NCBI GenBank assembly: GCA_949300515.1
Contig: CASGEP010000005.1
Coordinates: 1 to 64,000, forward strand
Length of the DNA: 64,000 bases
Origin: an uncultured bacterium
GTDB taxonomy: Bacteria; Cyanobacteriota; Vampirovibrionia; Gastranaerophilales; Gastranaerophilaceae
Direction of reading: 5' to 3'
The notes beneath the pieces were generated by a model. The model saw only the letters and a program-made list of their open reading frames with translations. It was not told the origin of the DNA and made no database searches. Position numbers and translations under genes: made by a program. The stretch's first letter is position 1. Each line of letters opens with the position of its first letter. Positions 26,712 through 37,976 of this stretch are shown piece after piece.

Positions 26712-27716
26712 ATGAAAAAAACTGTTTCACTTTTTATACTATCGTTAATGTTATGTCAGAGCGCGTTTGCCGCCCCAAGATATTTTGCTTTTATAAATGT
26801 GGGGCAAAAAGACCAGTCCAAGATTAAAAAATTTATTGAACAAAAAAAAGAGGAAAGAGAGCTTGAACGCCAAAAAAAAGAGGATATAAAAGAAATTAAA
26901 AAAGTAATCTCTCTTTTAACCAAGTACTCAAACGAGCATGACAGCGAGAAACTGGCAACCCTGTACGACAAAAAATACAGAAGCTATGACGGTTTTAACT
27001 ATGACACGCTGTTAAAAATGTTAAACGATACATTTGATTCTTATGAAAATCTCAGCTACAAGAGCGATTTAAGGAGTATAAATCTCTACGGCGATAAAGC
27101 TGTTGTTAACCTTGTCGATACAACGGAAGCCGTTATCAGTTCAAAAAGCAGAAAAATGAATTTGAAAAAAGTTCCTCCCGAAATTGATTTGAGAACGGGA
27201 TATCTTGAGGGTGTCTGCAACTATGCGATATATCTGCAAAAAATTAACGACGAGTGGAAAATCATCGGCGATAATATAATCTCGGAAGTTACCGCGGTTA
27301 AATACGGTGCTGCAAGAAAATATCCGATGGAATTTACCGCCCCGCTTGATGTACCGAAAGACAGCGAATACTGCCTTACTTTAAAAATGCCCGTAAAAAA
27401 AGGGGTGAGTATAGCGGCTTCTCTGGCTAAAGAAAAAATTATGTACCCGAGTATAGAACCCGAGGACGTTTTTAGAAAAGTTCCCAAAGACGGTATTTTG
27501 GAGCGTGTAGTGCGCTCAAACAAAGAAGGATACAACGAGTACGCGATTGCATCCGTCGGCATTACAAATACTACAATCTCTCCTGATTTCAGGTCTTTAA
27601 CCATTTCAATGTCAGGATTGGCTTTTTTAATGCAAAGAGTAAATTTATTTGACGATGTTAACCCCGTAAGCGAGGTGAAGGAAGATAAAGAACAAGATTC
27701 TAAAGATAAAGGATAA
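26712..27716 (+). CDS. Exported protein with an NTF2-like domain
   Basis: The 334-residue protein has a signal peptide (about 1-20, ending SAFAAPR), a charged helix (about 35-65), and a region resembling SnoaL/NTF2-like folds (about 65-185, with LATLYDKKYRSYDGF, AVVNLVDTTEAV and DEWKIIGDNI). A C-terminal part (about 200-310) is unassigned, and the tail is acidic. Function is unknown. The tail overlaps the probable true 5' end of lspA. Confidence 0.68.
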   Translation: MKKTVSLFILSLMLCQSAFAAPRYFAFINVGQKDQSKIKKFIEQKKEERELERQKKEDIKEIKKVISLLTKYSNEHDSEKLATLYDKKYRSYDGFNYDTLLKMLNDTFDSYENLSYKSDLRSINLYGDKAVVNLVDTTEAVISSKSRKMNLKKVPPEIDLRTGYLEGVCNYAIYLQKINDEWKIIGDNIISEVTAVKYGAARKYPMEFTAPLDVPKDSEYCLTLKMPVKKGVSIAASLAKEKIMYPSIEPEDVFRKVPKDGILERVVRSNKEGYNEYAIASVGITNTTISPDFRSLTISMSGLAFLMQRVNLFDDVNPVSEVKEDKEQDSKDKG

Positions 27717-27735
27717 AAGAGCGTTTGTATTTTAT

Positions 27736-28200
27736 TTGATTGCAAGTGTAATGCTGTGGCAGTTCGGTGTTGTGTTGTCCGAGCTGTGCACGGATACTTT
27801 TGCACAGATGGTAAGTTCGCAAAATCCTTTTGCCTCTTTTGTTTACGTTCAAAATACGGGCGGGGCTTTCAGTATATTTAAAGGGCACACAAATCTGCTC
27901 TCGCTTTTTGCGGTCGCGGTCTTAGGCGGGCTTGTGGTTTATGTTTATAAAAAAGTAGCCTTTAACGACAAATATAAAATTCTGGCTCTTGTGCTCTTTA
28001 GTGCGGGTATTTTAGGTAATATGTACGAAAGGATTACCCTCGGGTATGTAATTGACTATATAAAATTAAACTTTGTCGATTTTGCAATTTTCAATGTTTT
28101 TGACATTATGATATGCTTGTCTGTTTTGATTTTTATTTTAATTATTTTATTTGAAGATATAAATGAAATTTGTTTAAAAAATGGAAAAAATAAAAATTAA
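27736..28200 (+). CDS. lspA: Lipoprotein signal peptidase II (start uncertain)
   Basis: Inner-membrane aspartyl protease that cuts prolipoprotein signal peptides. Family motifs are present: NTGGAFSIFKG, GNMYERITLGYVIDYI with the first catalytic Asp, and FAIFNVFDIMI with the second. Four membrane helices are expected. The listed TTG start cuts off the first helix; the frame is open upstream to 27679 and reads KIKDKRAFVFYLIASV, a normal LspA N-terminus. No ATG, GTG or TTG lies in that stretch, so an ATT/ATA start or a sequence error must be considered. It overlaps the downstream synthase gene by 20 bases. Confidence 0.9.
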   Translation: MIASVMLWQFGVVLSELCTDTFAQMVSSQNPFASFVYVQNTGGAFSIFKGHTNLLSLFAVAVLGGLVVYVYKKVAFNDKYKILALVLFSAGILGNMYERITLGYVIDYIKLNFVDFAIFNVFDIMICLSVLIFILIILFEDINEICLKNGKNKN

Positions 28201-29128
28201 TCCCGAATATAAAAATCAAAGACTTGATGTTTTTTTGTCAAATTATTTAAAAATAAGCCGCAAACTTGCCCTGAGTGCAATTGATAATGCCCTTGTGCTT
28301 GTTGATAATATATCAAAAAAGCCCTCTTATAAGCTGAAGGGAGATGAGATTGTCGAATATGATTTGAAATTATTTGAAGAAAAAGAACTTGTTATAAAGC
28401 CATGGAATGTAGAGCTTGATATTAAATACGAGGACGATTTTTTAATTGTTTTAAATAAGCCAAAAAATATGCTCACTCACCCTAGTGCTTATGAGTGCGA
28501 AAACACGCTTGTTAATGCTCTTTTGTATCATTGTGGGGATAAACTTTCAAACTCGCCTGAGCCAAACAGGCGCGGAATTGTGCACAGATTGGATAAAAAT
28601 ACTGCAGGACTTATGCTTGCGGCAAAAACCGATGAAGCCGCAAAGTCTTTGCAGGAGCAAATTAAAACAAAAAAGGCAAAAAGGAAATATTTGGCAATTG
28701 CCCTTGGAAACTTTGAGCAAAATGAGGGAATTATTAATAAACCCCTAAAGCATTACATGTCAGATACCGTTAAAATGCGCGTAAGTGACACAATAGGTGC
28801 AAAAGAGGCTATTACGCACTATAGAGTTTTAGAAAAATTTGACGGAGCAGCACTTGTGGAGCTGGAGCTTAAAACCGGCAGGACTCATCAAATAAGAGCT
28901 CATTTAGCAGCTATTAATCACCCCGTCTTTGGCGATAGCTTATATGGTGCCAAGGGGTATACAATTGAAAAATACAGGGGGATTAAGACAAACGAGCAGG
29001 TTTTAGAGTCTTATTATCTCAGCTTTACACATCCCATAAATAATGAGATAATGACTTTTGAACTTGAACCCAAGGATTGGGACGAGGATTTAATTAAAGT
29101 TTTGAAAATAATGAGGGGACAAAAATGA
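28181..29128 (+). CDS. RluA-family pseudouridine synthase
   Basis: The 315-residue enzyme converts specific uridines in RNA (23S rRNA or tRNA) to pseudouridine. It has an N-terminal S4 domain (about 1-70, QRLDVFLSNYLKISRKLA) and the catalytic domain with HRLDKNTAGL, where Asp138 is the nucleophile. KTGRTHQIRAHLAAINHP is the second family motif. The domain order matches RluD. The exact target is not deducible. ATG lies inside the end of lspA, suggesting coupling. Confidence 0.93.
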   Translation: MEKIKINPEYKNQRLDVFLSNYLKISRKLALSAIDNALVLVDNISKKPSYKLKGDEIVEYDLKLFEEKELVIKPWNVELDIKYEDDFLIVLNKPKNMLTHPSAYECENTLVNALLYHCGDKLSNSPEPNRRGIVHRLDKNTAGLMLAAKTDEAAKSLQEQIKTKKAKRKYLAIALGNFEQNEGIINKPLKHYMSDTVKMRVSDTIGAKEAITHYRVLEKFDGAALVELELKTGRTHQIRAHLAAINHPVFGDSLYGAKGYTIEKYRGIKTNEQVLESYYLSFTHPINNEIMTFELEPKDWDEDLIKVLKIMRGQK

Positions 29129-29460
29129 AAAATATAGGTTTAATTTTAGCAGTTATAATAACCGTTGGTTTTGTATATGTTTTTGGTGCAAACAACTCAA
29201 CAATAAGTGTAAATTTTATCAATCACAATTTTAATACGGGTTTATTTATATATGCTCTTTGTGCTTTTCTTTTGGGTTTATTCTCAGGTGCTCTTTTAAT
29301 GTTGAGAGGTTTTTTTGAAAGTTCTGACAACTATAGAAAATTAAAAAGACAATATGAGAAAACCTCAATAGGTGCGGATGATTCGGGATTAAGGGTAAAA
29401 ACTCTTGAAAACAAGATAAAAACTCTTGAAGAAGCGCTTAAAAAAGCTCTTGAAAAATAG
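29125..29460 (+). CDS. LapA-like (DUF1049) membrane protein
   Basis: The 111-residue protein has two membrane helices (about 3-22 and 38-60) and a cytoplasmic coiled coil (about 70-110). The pattern GANNSTISVNFINH between the helices is typical of LapA/DUF1049 proteins, which in E. coli act with LapB in envelope lipid control. It overlaps the upstream synthase gene by 4 bases (ATGA). It converges end to end with trkH. Confidence 0.8.
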   Translation: MKNIGLILAVIITVGFVYVFGANNSTISVNFINHNFNTGLFIYALCAFLLGLFSGALLMLRGFFESSDNYRKLKRQYEKTSIGADDSGLRVKTLENKIKTLEEALKKALEK

Positions 29461-30918
29461 TTATTTTGTTGTCCATAAATCTTTATGTAAAAGGGCTAAA
29501 AACGGTATCAATTCAAGTCTTCCTATCAGCATATTGAAAATAAAAATCCATTTTGTAATACAGCAAAGGCCGTCAAAGCTGCCCATAGGGCCTATTTTTG
29601 CGCTGAGCCCGGGGCCGATGTTACCTAAAGTTGTAATTGCGCCCGATAATGCGGTTGCCGGACTTTTTTCAAGAAGCGCTGTGACAAATGCGCTGAGTGC
29701 GAAAATAAAAAAGTAAAATATACAAAAAGCCATTATTTGCGATCCTGTATCGTCAGAAACAGGCTTGCCTTCAAGCCTTATAGGATAAACCGCATTCGGG
29801 TGAATGATTTTTGCAACTTCTCTTTTTATGTATTTGAAAAGGTAAATCCATCTTGCAATTTTTAAACCTCCTGCGGTAGAAGCAGCACAGGCACTTGCAA
29901 ACATTGCCGCAAAAAGCATAATTTTGGCATCGGCGCCCCATTTTATAAAATCAACGGAGGCAAATCCTGTTGATGTTATAAGGCTTATAACCTGAAAGAA
30001 GCTGTCTGTAATGTGTTTTAAAAAACTGCCTTTGTGTGCGCTCCACAGAAAAAAAGCAATTGATAAACTGAAAAATACTGTCATACCAAGATAAGTCAAA
30101 AATTCTTCACTTTTTAAAAACGAGCCCCATTTTCTCTGTATAAAAACTTTGTAGAGTAAAATAAAGTTTGCACCGGATAAAAACATAAAAATCCCGGTAA
30201 TAATAACGGCAGATTGATTATTATATCCCATAATACTTTGTGCATTGGGTGAAAGCCCGCCGGTTGAAACAGTTGAGAGCGTTGTACAAAGCGAATTGTA
30301 AAAATCCATACCGCAAAATTTAAGCGCAATAAGCTGAACAATTGTAAGTCCCAGGTATATCCCCCAAAGCCAGCTTGCCGTGTGGCGGATGCGCGGAGTT
30401 ACTTTTTCTTCCACAGGTCCCGGGGATTCCGCGGAGAACATCTGTCTGCCTGCAACCGAGAACTTTGGCAAAACCGCGATAAATAAAACAACAATCCCCA
30501 TCCCGCCGAACCATTGAGTCATAGCGCGGTAGAAAAACAGTGTTTTAGGGTAAATTGTATAATCGTTTATAATGGTTGCTCCGGTTGTTGTAATTCCTGA
30601 AACCGATTCAAATATGGCGTTTGTAATGTTAAAATCATAAAAAAGATAAGGAATTGCGCACACAAGCGAAAAGAAAACCCAGGAAAAAAACACTCCTGCA
30701 AGCGCTTCCGTTTTTTTCATTGAATCAATATCTTTTTCTGTAGTTTTTGGCAGCGCGAATAAAAAACCCAGAATAACGGATACAAATGCCGCACAGATAA
30801 AAGGCAGCGAATGGTTTGCTTCTTGGTATAAAAGCGCAAAAATTACCGGGATTAACATTACAATGCCTATATACCTTAAATTTGAACCTATAACGGTTGA
30901 TAAAATATTATATCTCAT
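29461..30918 (-). CDS. trkH: Potassium uptake channel TrkH
   Basis: Membrane ion-conducting subunit of the Trk/Ktr K+ uptake system, 485 residues with about ten membrane helices. Pore-region signatures are visible: SVSGITTTGATI, QWFGGMGIVVLFIAVLP, LSTVSTGGLSP, LITSTGFASVD and ALSGAITTLGNIGPG. These are the four pore loops, each with the selectivity glycine. It shares one base with the trkA stop (TAATG), so the two subunits are translationally coupled. Confidence 0.96.
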   Translation of the reverse strand: MRYNILSTVIGSNLRYIGIVMLIPVIFALLYQEANHSLPFICAAFVSVILGFLFALPKTTEKDIDSMKKTEALAGVFFSWVFFSLVCAIPYLFYDFNITNAIFESVSGITTTGATIINDYTIYPKTLFFYRAMTQWFGGMGIVVLFIAVLPKFSVAGRQMFSAESPGPVEEKVTPRIRHTASWLWGIYLGLTIVQLIALKFCGMDFYNSLCTTLSTVSTGGLSPNAQSIMGYNNQSAVIITGIFMFLSGANFILLYKVFIQRKWGSFLKSEEFLTYLGMTVFFSLSIAFFLWSAHKGSFLKHITDSFFQVISLITSTGFASVDFIKWGADAKIMLFAAMFASACAASTAGGLKIARWIYLFKYIKREVAKIIHPNAVYPIRLEGKPVSDDTGSQIMAFCIFYFFIFALSAFVTALLEKSPATALSGAITTLGNIGPGLSAKIGPMGSFDGLCCITKWIFIFNMLIGRLELIPFLALLHKDLWTTK

Positions 30919-32255
30919 TATTTAAAGAAATCCTTAATATTTGCGACATTTTGCGATTTTGTGAATATTAAAAGACTGTCGTTTGCGCGGATAAGAGTCT
31001 GGCCTTTGGGGATTATTATTTTCCCGCCGCGCTCAATAATTGCAATAACCGCCCTTGCCGGCAAATTCAATTTCATAAGCGCCGTGTCAGGGAAATCTTC
31101 TCTTACTTTAAGTTCTAAAATTTCCGCAAGTCCGCGCTCAACCGTGGCTAAAATTCCGGCATGGGATTCTATTATACGATTTTTAATCTCGTTAACCGCA
31201 GCTTCTTTTGGTGAAATTGCAACATCGACTCCGACTTTTTCAAAAAGCGTTGCCGTTGCTGCCTGTGTTACCCTTGTTATTGTTCTTTTTGCGCCCAATT
31301 GTTTTGTTAAAAGTGAGCACAGTAGATTTTTTTCGTCATTATTTGTTACGCATATGGCAACATCACAGTTTCCAATGCCCTCTTGCTCAAGAAATTCAAG
31401 GTTTGTGCCATCAGCATTTAATACCAAGGTTTTTTTAAGGTTTTGGGATAAAAACTCGCACCTTTTATAGTTATTTTCAACAATTTTTATTTTTAATCTT
31501 GTATTTTCAAGGCTTTTTGCAAGTTCGTAGCCAACCGAACCTCCGCCGATAATTGCCACATTTTTTATATTGTTGTCCTCAATAAAGAACTGACCCGCCG
31601 TATTATCAAGGGCATCGGGTGTGCCCATAAAAATTGCTTTATCCCCTATTTTAAATTCGCTCTCGCCGTTTGGTATAAACAATTCCTCATCTCTTGCTAT
31701 TCCCACAACCAGCGTTTCTTCGTTAAAGGGGCAGTTTTTAAGTTTTTTATCTTTTAAAATTGAATTTTCTTTTATTCTGTACTCAAGAAGTTTTGCACGA
31801 TTATTTGAAAAATACTCCACATCAACGGCATCGGGCACCGTTATTATTCTTAAAATTTCATGGGTTAAAAGCCGCTCGGGCCAGATGATGTTATCTATGT
31901 AAAGCGGGTGCGACCTGTTGTGTTCTTCCCTTATTACTCTGAGCGAATCGCGGCATTCTTTTTTGGACACAAAACATACCGTTTCAGCATTTGAGAGCTG
32001 TTTTGCAATGAGGCATGCCACAATGTTCCCCTCATCAATGCTTGTACAGGCAATAAACACATCGCAGTTTTTAATATCTGCTTCGCGCAATATGTTCATA
32101 TTTGAAGCATCCGCACACATTGTGGTTAAGTCCAGATTATTAAATTTTTCAAGACTTTTTGAATCGGGATCAATTACGATTATGTCGTGGTCTTCAAAGA
32201 ATTCCGCCGCTATAATCGAGCCCATTTCATTTGCGCCGTAAATAATTATTTTCAT
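30918..32255 (-). CDS. trkA: Potassium uptake regulator TrkA
   Basis: Cytoplasmic gating subunit of 445 residues with two RCK units. The first Rossmann fold starts IIIYGANEMGSIIAAEFF, a slightly altered glycine motif; the second starts VAIIGGGSVGYELAKSL and is canonical. A TrkA-C domain follows each (about 140-215 and 370-445). The start sits within a few bases of a TAATAAT box on the minus strand, with TTGAAA further upstream. It precedes trkH. Confidence 0.95.
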   Translation of the reverse strand: MKIIIYGANEMGSIIAAEFFEDHDIIVIDPDSKSLEKFNNLDLTTMCADASNMNILREADIKNCDVFIACTSIDEGNIVACLIAKQLSNAETVCFVSKKECRDSLRVIREEHNRSHPLYIDNIIWPERLLTHEILRIITVPDAVDVEYFSNNRAKLLEYRIKENSILKDKKLKNCPFNEETLVVGIARDEELFIPNGESEFKIGDKAIFMGTPDALDNTAGQFFIEDNNIKNVAIIGGGSVGYELAKSLENTRLKIKIVENNYKRCEFLSQNLKKTLVLNADGTNLEFLEQEGIGNCDVAICVTNNDEKNLLCSLLTKQLGAKRTITRVTQAATATLFEKVGVDVAISPKEAAVNEIKNRIIESHAGILATVERGLAEILELKVREDFPDTALMKLNLPARAVIAIIERGGKIIIPKGQTLIRANDSLLIFTKSQNVANIKDFFK

Positions 32256-32257
32256 AA

Positions 32258-34810
<2,553 letters not shown>

Positions 34811-34816
34811 AACAAT

Positions 34817-34846
34817 AAAAAAGGCGGATTTGCTCCGCCTTTTTTA
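34817..34846. terminator. Bidirectional terminator after gyrB
   Basis: An 8-base-pair stem (AAGGCGGA/TCCGCCTT, 821-841 of the local block) with a 5-base loop is flanked by A and T runs. It lies between the gyrB stop and the convergent kinase-like gene, whose stop codon sits in the tail. Confidence 0.9.
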
Positions 34847-35860
34847 TTCTAAAACACCCATCTGTTCAAGCTTTTCCATTTTTTCGTAAATATTGGCTGT
34901 CTTTAAATAAAAACTCATTGGTATGCTTGAAACAAGCTGTGTGACAAATTCAAAACCTTCTTTTGAATATTTTTTATTGTTGTTTATCAAAGCTTTTGTA
35001 AATTTGTCTATTATCTCTACATTGTTTTTTAATACTTCATTTCTATCTTCATCGCTTGTCCTTGTCCCGTCATAATCAGACATATATGTTCCGAAATATG
35101 TAATATCGGTTAGTGCCCAAAGCGCGTTTCCAAGGTCATTTTTAAAGCCCGAGGGAGCTTTTTCGATATCAATTATGTTAATTCTGTCATTTTGTGCATC
35201 GAGCAAGAAATTATTAGGATTGTAATAGTCAAATCTGTATCCTGCCTTATCAAGTTGCGAAAATTCACTTATAAGCCTGTCGTATGCTTCTTGCGGCATA
35301 TCTGCAAGTATTTGTAAGCATTTTGCATAGTGTTCTTTTCTTTCTTGTGCTTCATATGGCAGCTCGCCTGTTTTTAAGCCCACATCTTTTATATATACCA
35401 CTGATGTCGGCGGATTTGCGTTTGTTATGCCTTCTTGCCTTTTTAAAATCTCAAATGTCGGATTTTTAGGGTTGTCACTTATTAATCTTGCCACAGCTTG
35501 CCCAAAGTTGCCCTGAAGGTCGCTGTCCTCACAATCTTGTATTCTGTATGAACCGAAGTCAATTTCATCAAGATTTGCTCCCCCGTCAATATTGCTTAGC
35601 CTTAGCACGTAGCCTCTGTTTGAGGGTATATCATAAACGGTATTTGTAAAACCGTTGCCGATTTTATTCTCCTCGCTCAGTGTTTGTGCAAGACCAAAGG
35701 GTATAAAGTCACTGTCTTTTGCCCATTTTATAAATTCATTTGTCCTTTGTGCGTCTGACTTTTTGAAACTGTCGTTTTGAATAGGGTCACTAAAAGTTCT
35801 TTGTGTGTTGTGAGTGCTTATCGGTTTTATTTGGCTGCAGAAATTTATTGCTTTTATCAT
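34844..35860 (-). CDS. Kinase-like orphan protein
   Basis: The 338-residue protein is not recognised as a named family, but its motif order fits the protein-kinase/aminoglycoside-kinase fold. A glycine-rich loop is at 68-75 (GNGFTNTVY). The beta-3 segment VLRL has Arg87 where Lys is usual. The catalytic-loop-like segment is FDYYNPNNFLL with Asp211 and Asn216. A DFG-like site is IIDIEKA with Asp231. The first 40 residues are polar and probably disordered. There is no signal peptide. It could phosphorylate a small molecule or protein, or be a pseudokinase. Confidence 0.6.
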   Translation of the reverse strand: MIKAINFCSQIKPISTHNTQRTFSDPIQNDSFKKSDAQRTNEFIKWAKDSDFIPFGLAQTLSEENKIGNGFTNTVYDIPSNRGYVLRLSNIDGGANLDEIDFGSYRIQDCEDSDLQGNFGQAVARLISDNPKNPTFEILKRQEGITNANPPTSVVYIKDVGLKTGELPYEAQERKEHYAKCLQILADMPQEAYDRLISEFSQLDKAGYRFDYYNPNNFLLDAQNDRINIIDIEKAPSGFKNDLGNALWALTDITYFGTYMSDYDGTRTSDEDRNEVLKNNVEIIDKFTKALINNNKKYSKEGFEFVTQLVSSIPMSFYLKTANIYEKMEKLEQMGVLE

Positions 35861-35954
35861 ATTTACACCTTTCTTTAAACCAACTAAGGCATATGAATAT
35901 AAAAATTGCTATTTTTGTTAAAATTGTAACAAAAAATTAATGTTAATTAAACTG

Positions 35955-35970
35955 TGTTATAATTGCCCTA
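35955..35970 (+). promoter_or_regulatory. Extended -10 promoter of comM, predicted leaderless
   Basis: TGTTATAAT (35955-35963) matches the extended -10 consensus TGnTATAAT. The transcription start expected 7 bases after the hexamer falls on the A of the comM ATG (35970). No ribosome site and no good -35 box are seen. Confidence 0.65.
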
Positions 35971-37493
35971 TGGTAGCAAAGATTACAACTGCAACGCTTA
36001 TAGGACTTGAGGCATATAAAATTGAGGTTGAGGTGGATGTTGTAAACTCCCTTCCTCAAATTGCGATAATAGGGCTTGGTGATACGGCAATTGCCGAGGC
36101 TAAAGAGCGCCTGAGGCTTGCTATTAAAAATTCCTCCTTTGATTTTCCTCAGACAAAAGTTGTTATAAATCTTGCCCCTGCCGATATTAAAAAAGAGGGA
36201 ACAAGTTACGATCTTGCAATGGCGGTGGGAATTTTAGCCAAAGAAAATATAGTAAAAAATATTCCCTCAGATACCGCTTTTTTGGGCGAGTTGTCGCTGG
36301 ATGGCTCACTAAGACCGATAAGCGGCATTTTACCGATAGTCTGTGCGCTTGGCGATTTGGGAATAAAAAAAGTTATTTTACCCTATCAAAACTTAAAAGA
36401 GGCGAGTTTTGTCGAGAATATAGAATCTTTGGGCGTAAAAAACCTAAATGAACTTGTAGCTTTTCTTAACGGTGAAGGTAGACTGCAGAGTTTAAAACAA
36501 AATGTGGATGACTTTTTAAGTATTGGAAATAATTTTGAAATTGATTTTAAACATGTAAAAGGACAAAAAAGTGCAAAGTATGCCCTTGAAATTGCAGCTG
36601 CCGGTGCGCACAATGTTTTAATGTGCGGTGTACCCGGCTCGGGCAAAACAATGCTTTCAAAGGCTTTTGTATCAATTTTGCCCCCGCTTGAGAAAAGCGA
36701 AGCAATAGAGCTTACAAAAATTTATTCGGCATCGGGGCTGTTGGATTACGATAAGCCTTTGATATCTTCACGCCCGTTTCGCTCTCCTCATCATAGTGCC
36801 TCTGCCGTCGGTATTATAGGCGGAGGTTCAAAAGTTCGCCCCGGAGAAATTACCCTTGCGCACAGGGGAGTGCTGTTTTTGGATGAGATGGTCGAGTTCC
36901 CGCGTCAGGTTTTAGAGGTGTTAAGACAGCCTTTAGAGGATGGCGTAGTTACAATTTCTCGTGCAAGCCAAAGTGTCAGGTTCCCTGCAAAATTTATTTT
37001 AATAGGGGCAATGAACCCATGCCCTTGCGGTTATTTGGGAGATACAAAGAAACATTGCACCTGTTCGGATTATCAAATAAGGCGTTATCGCTCAAAGCTC
37101 TCGGGGCCGCTTTTAGATAGAATTGATCTGCAGATTGATGTACCAAGATTATCTGAAGATGAACTTTTAAACATAAAAGAAGACGGCGAGGACTCTTTGA
37201 GCATAAGAAAAAGAGTTGTAAGGGCAAGAAATATTCAGCTTGAAAGATACAAGCAAGACGGCATTTTAACAAATTCCGAGCTTAGTGCAAAACTTGTCAA
37301 AAAGTATTGTAAAATCGATGATGAATCAAAAAGTATGTTAAAGTTTGCAATTTCAAAATTTGATTTGTCCGCGCGCTCTTATGAAAGACTCTTGAAACTA
37401 TCAAGAACCATAGCAGACCTTAATTGCAGGGAAAATATCGAATTAAACGACGTTGCGCAGGCCTTGCAATTCAGGGGGCTTAAAATATACTAA
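35970..37493 (+). CDS. comM: YifB/ComM-family Mg-chelatase-like ATPase
   Basis: AAA+ protein of 507 residues from ATG 35970. An N-terminal Lon-type S16 fold (about 20-165) precedes the ATPase domain with P-loop GVPGSGKTM, Walker B LFLDEM and sensor GAMNPCPCGYLGD. A cysteine set (CPCGYLGDTKKHCTC) is typical of the family. ComM is a hexameric helicase that drives branch migration during natural transformation. pilT at the right end would fit a competence-capable cell, but no other com gene is visible. Confidence 0.93.
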   Translation: MVAKITTATLIGLEAYKIEVEVDVVNSLPQIAIIGLGDTAIAEAKERLRLAIKNSSFDFPQTKVVINLAPADIKKEGTSYDLAMAVGILAKENIVKNIPSDTAFLGELSLDGSLRPISGILPIVCALGDLGIKKVILPYQNLKEASFVENIESLGVKNLNELVAFLNGEGRLQSLKQNVDDFLSIGNNFEIDFKHVKGQKSAKYALEIAAAGAHNVLMCGVPGSGKTMLSKAFVSILPPLEKSEAIELTKIYSASGLLDYDKPLISSRPFRSPHHSASAVGIIGGGSKVRPGEITLAHRGVLFLDEMVEFPRQVLEVLRQPLEDGVVTISRASQSVRFPAKFILIGAMNPCPCGYLGDTKKHCTCSDYQIRRYRSKLSGPLLDRIDLQIDVPRLSEDELLNIKEDGEDSLSIRKRVVRARNIQLERYKQDGILTNSELSAKLVKKYCKIDDESKSMLKFAISKFDLSARSYERLLKLSRTIADLNCRENIELNDVAQALQFRGLKIY

Positions 37494-37568
37494 ATTACTC
37501 CTGTGGCTAATTTGAATTTTTTAATATCAGGTTTTATAATTTTAGGGTAACTAAAATGAGGTGATAAT

Positions 37569-37967
37569 ATGAAAAATTGGATTATAGTACTTTTGGTTTT
37601 TGCAATTCCTTTGGGTCTTTATGCCTATCTTGAGTCAAATTCTCAAAGTACGGTTGCAAAAGAAGAAGTTACAACAAATCTTTCCGGCAAACCGCGCGTT
37701 ATAAAATTCTACTCTCCGATGTGCTCGGACTGCAAGAAGGTGAGCGAAGAGATGACGGGAATTGTTGAAGATTACAAAGATGCGGTAACTTTTGAAGAAA
37801 TTAACGTATCGGAGCAGACGGATAAAAACAAGGCATTAATCAAAAAGTATAAGATAACCCTTGTTCCGACTCTTGTTTTTGAGTCTGTGGACGGTAAAAC
37901 GGTAAATAAAGTCGAAGGCTTTATTGAAAATGATGAAATCGAGAATAATATAGTTAATATTAAATAG
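37569..37967 (+). CDS. Membrane-anchored thioredoxin-like protein
   Basis: The 132-residue protein has an N-terminal membrane anchor (about 3-22) and a thioredoxin fold (about 40-130). The active site is MCSDCKKV (C-S-D-C) and the cis-Pro is in LVPTLVFE. The domain probably faces the periplasm as a reductant or disulfide exchanger. AGGTGA precedes the ATG. It lies 9 bases ahead of a CcdA-like gene, the expected electron donor. Confidence 0.88.
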   Translation: MKNWIIVLLVFAIPLGLYAYLESNSQSTVAKEEVTTNLSGKPRVIKFYSPMCSDCKKVSEEMTGIVEDYKDAVTFEEINVSEQTDKNKALIKKYKITLVPTLVFESVDGKTVNKVEGFIENDEIENNIVNIK

Positions 37968-37976
37968 GTAAAACAG

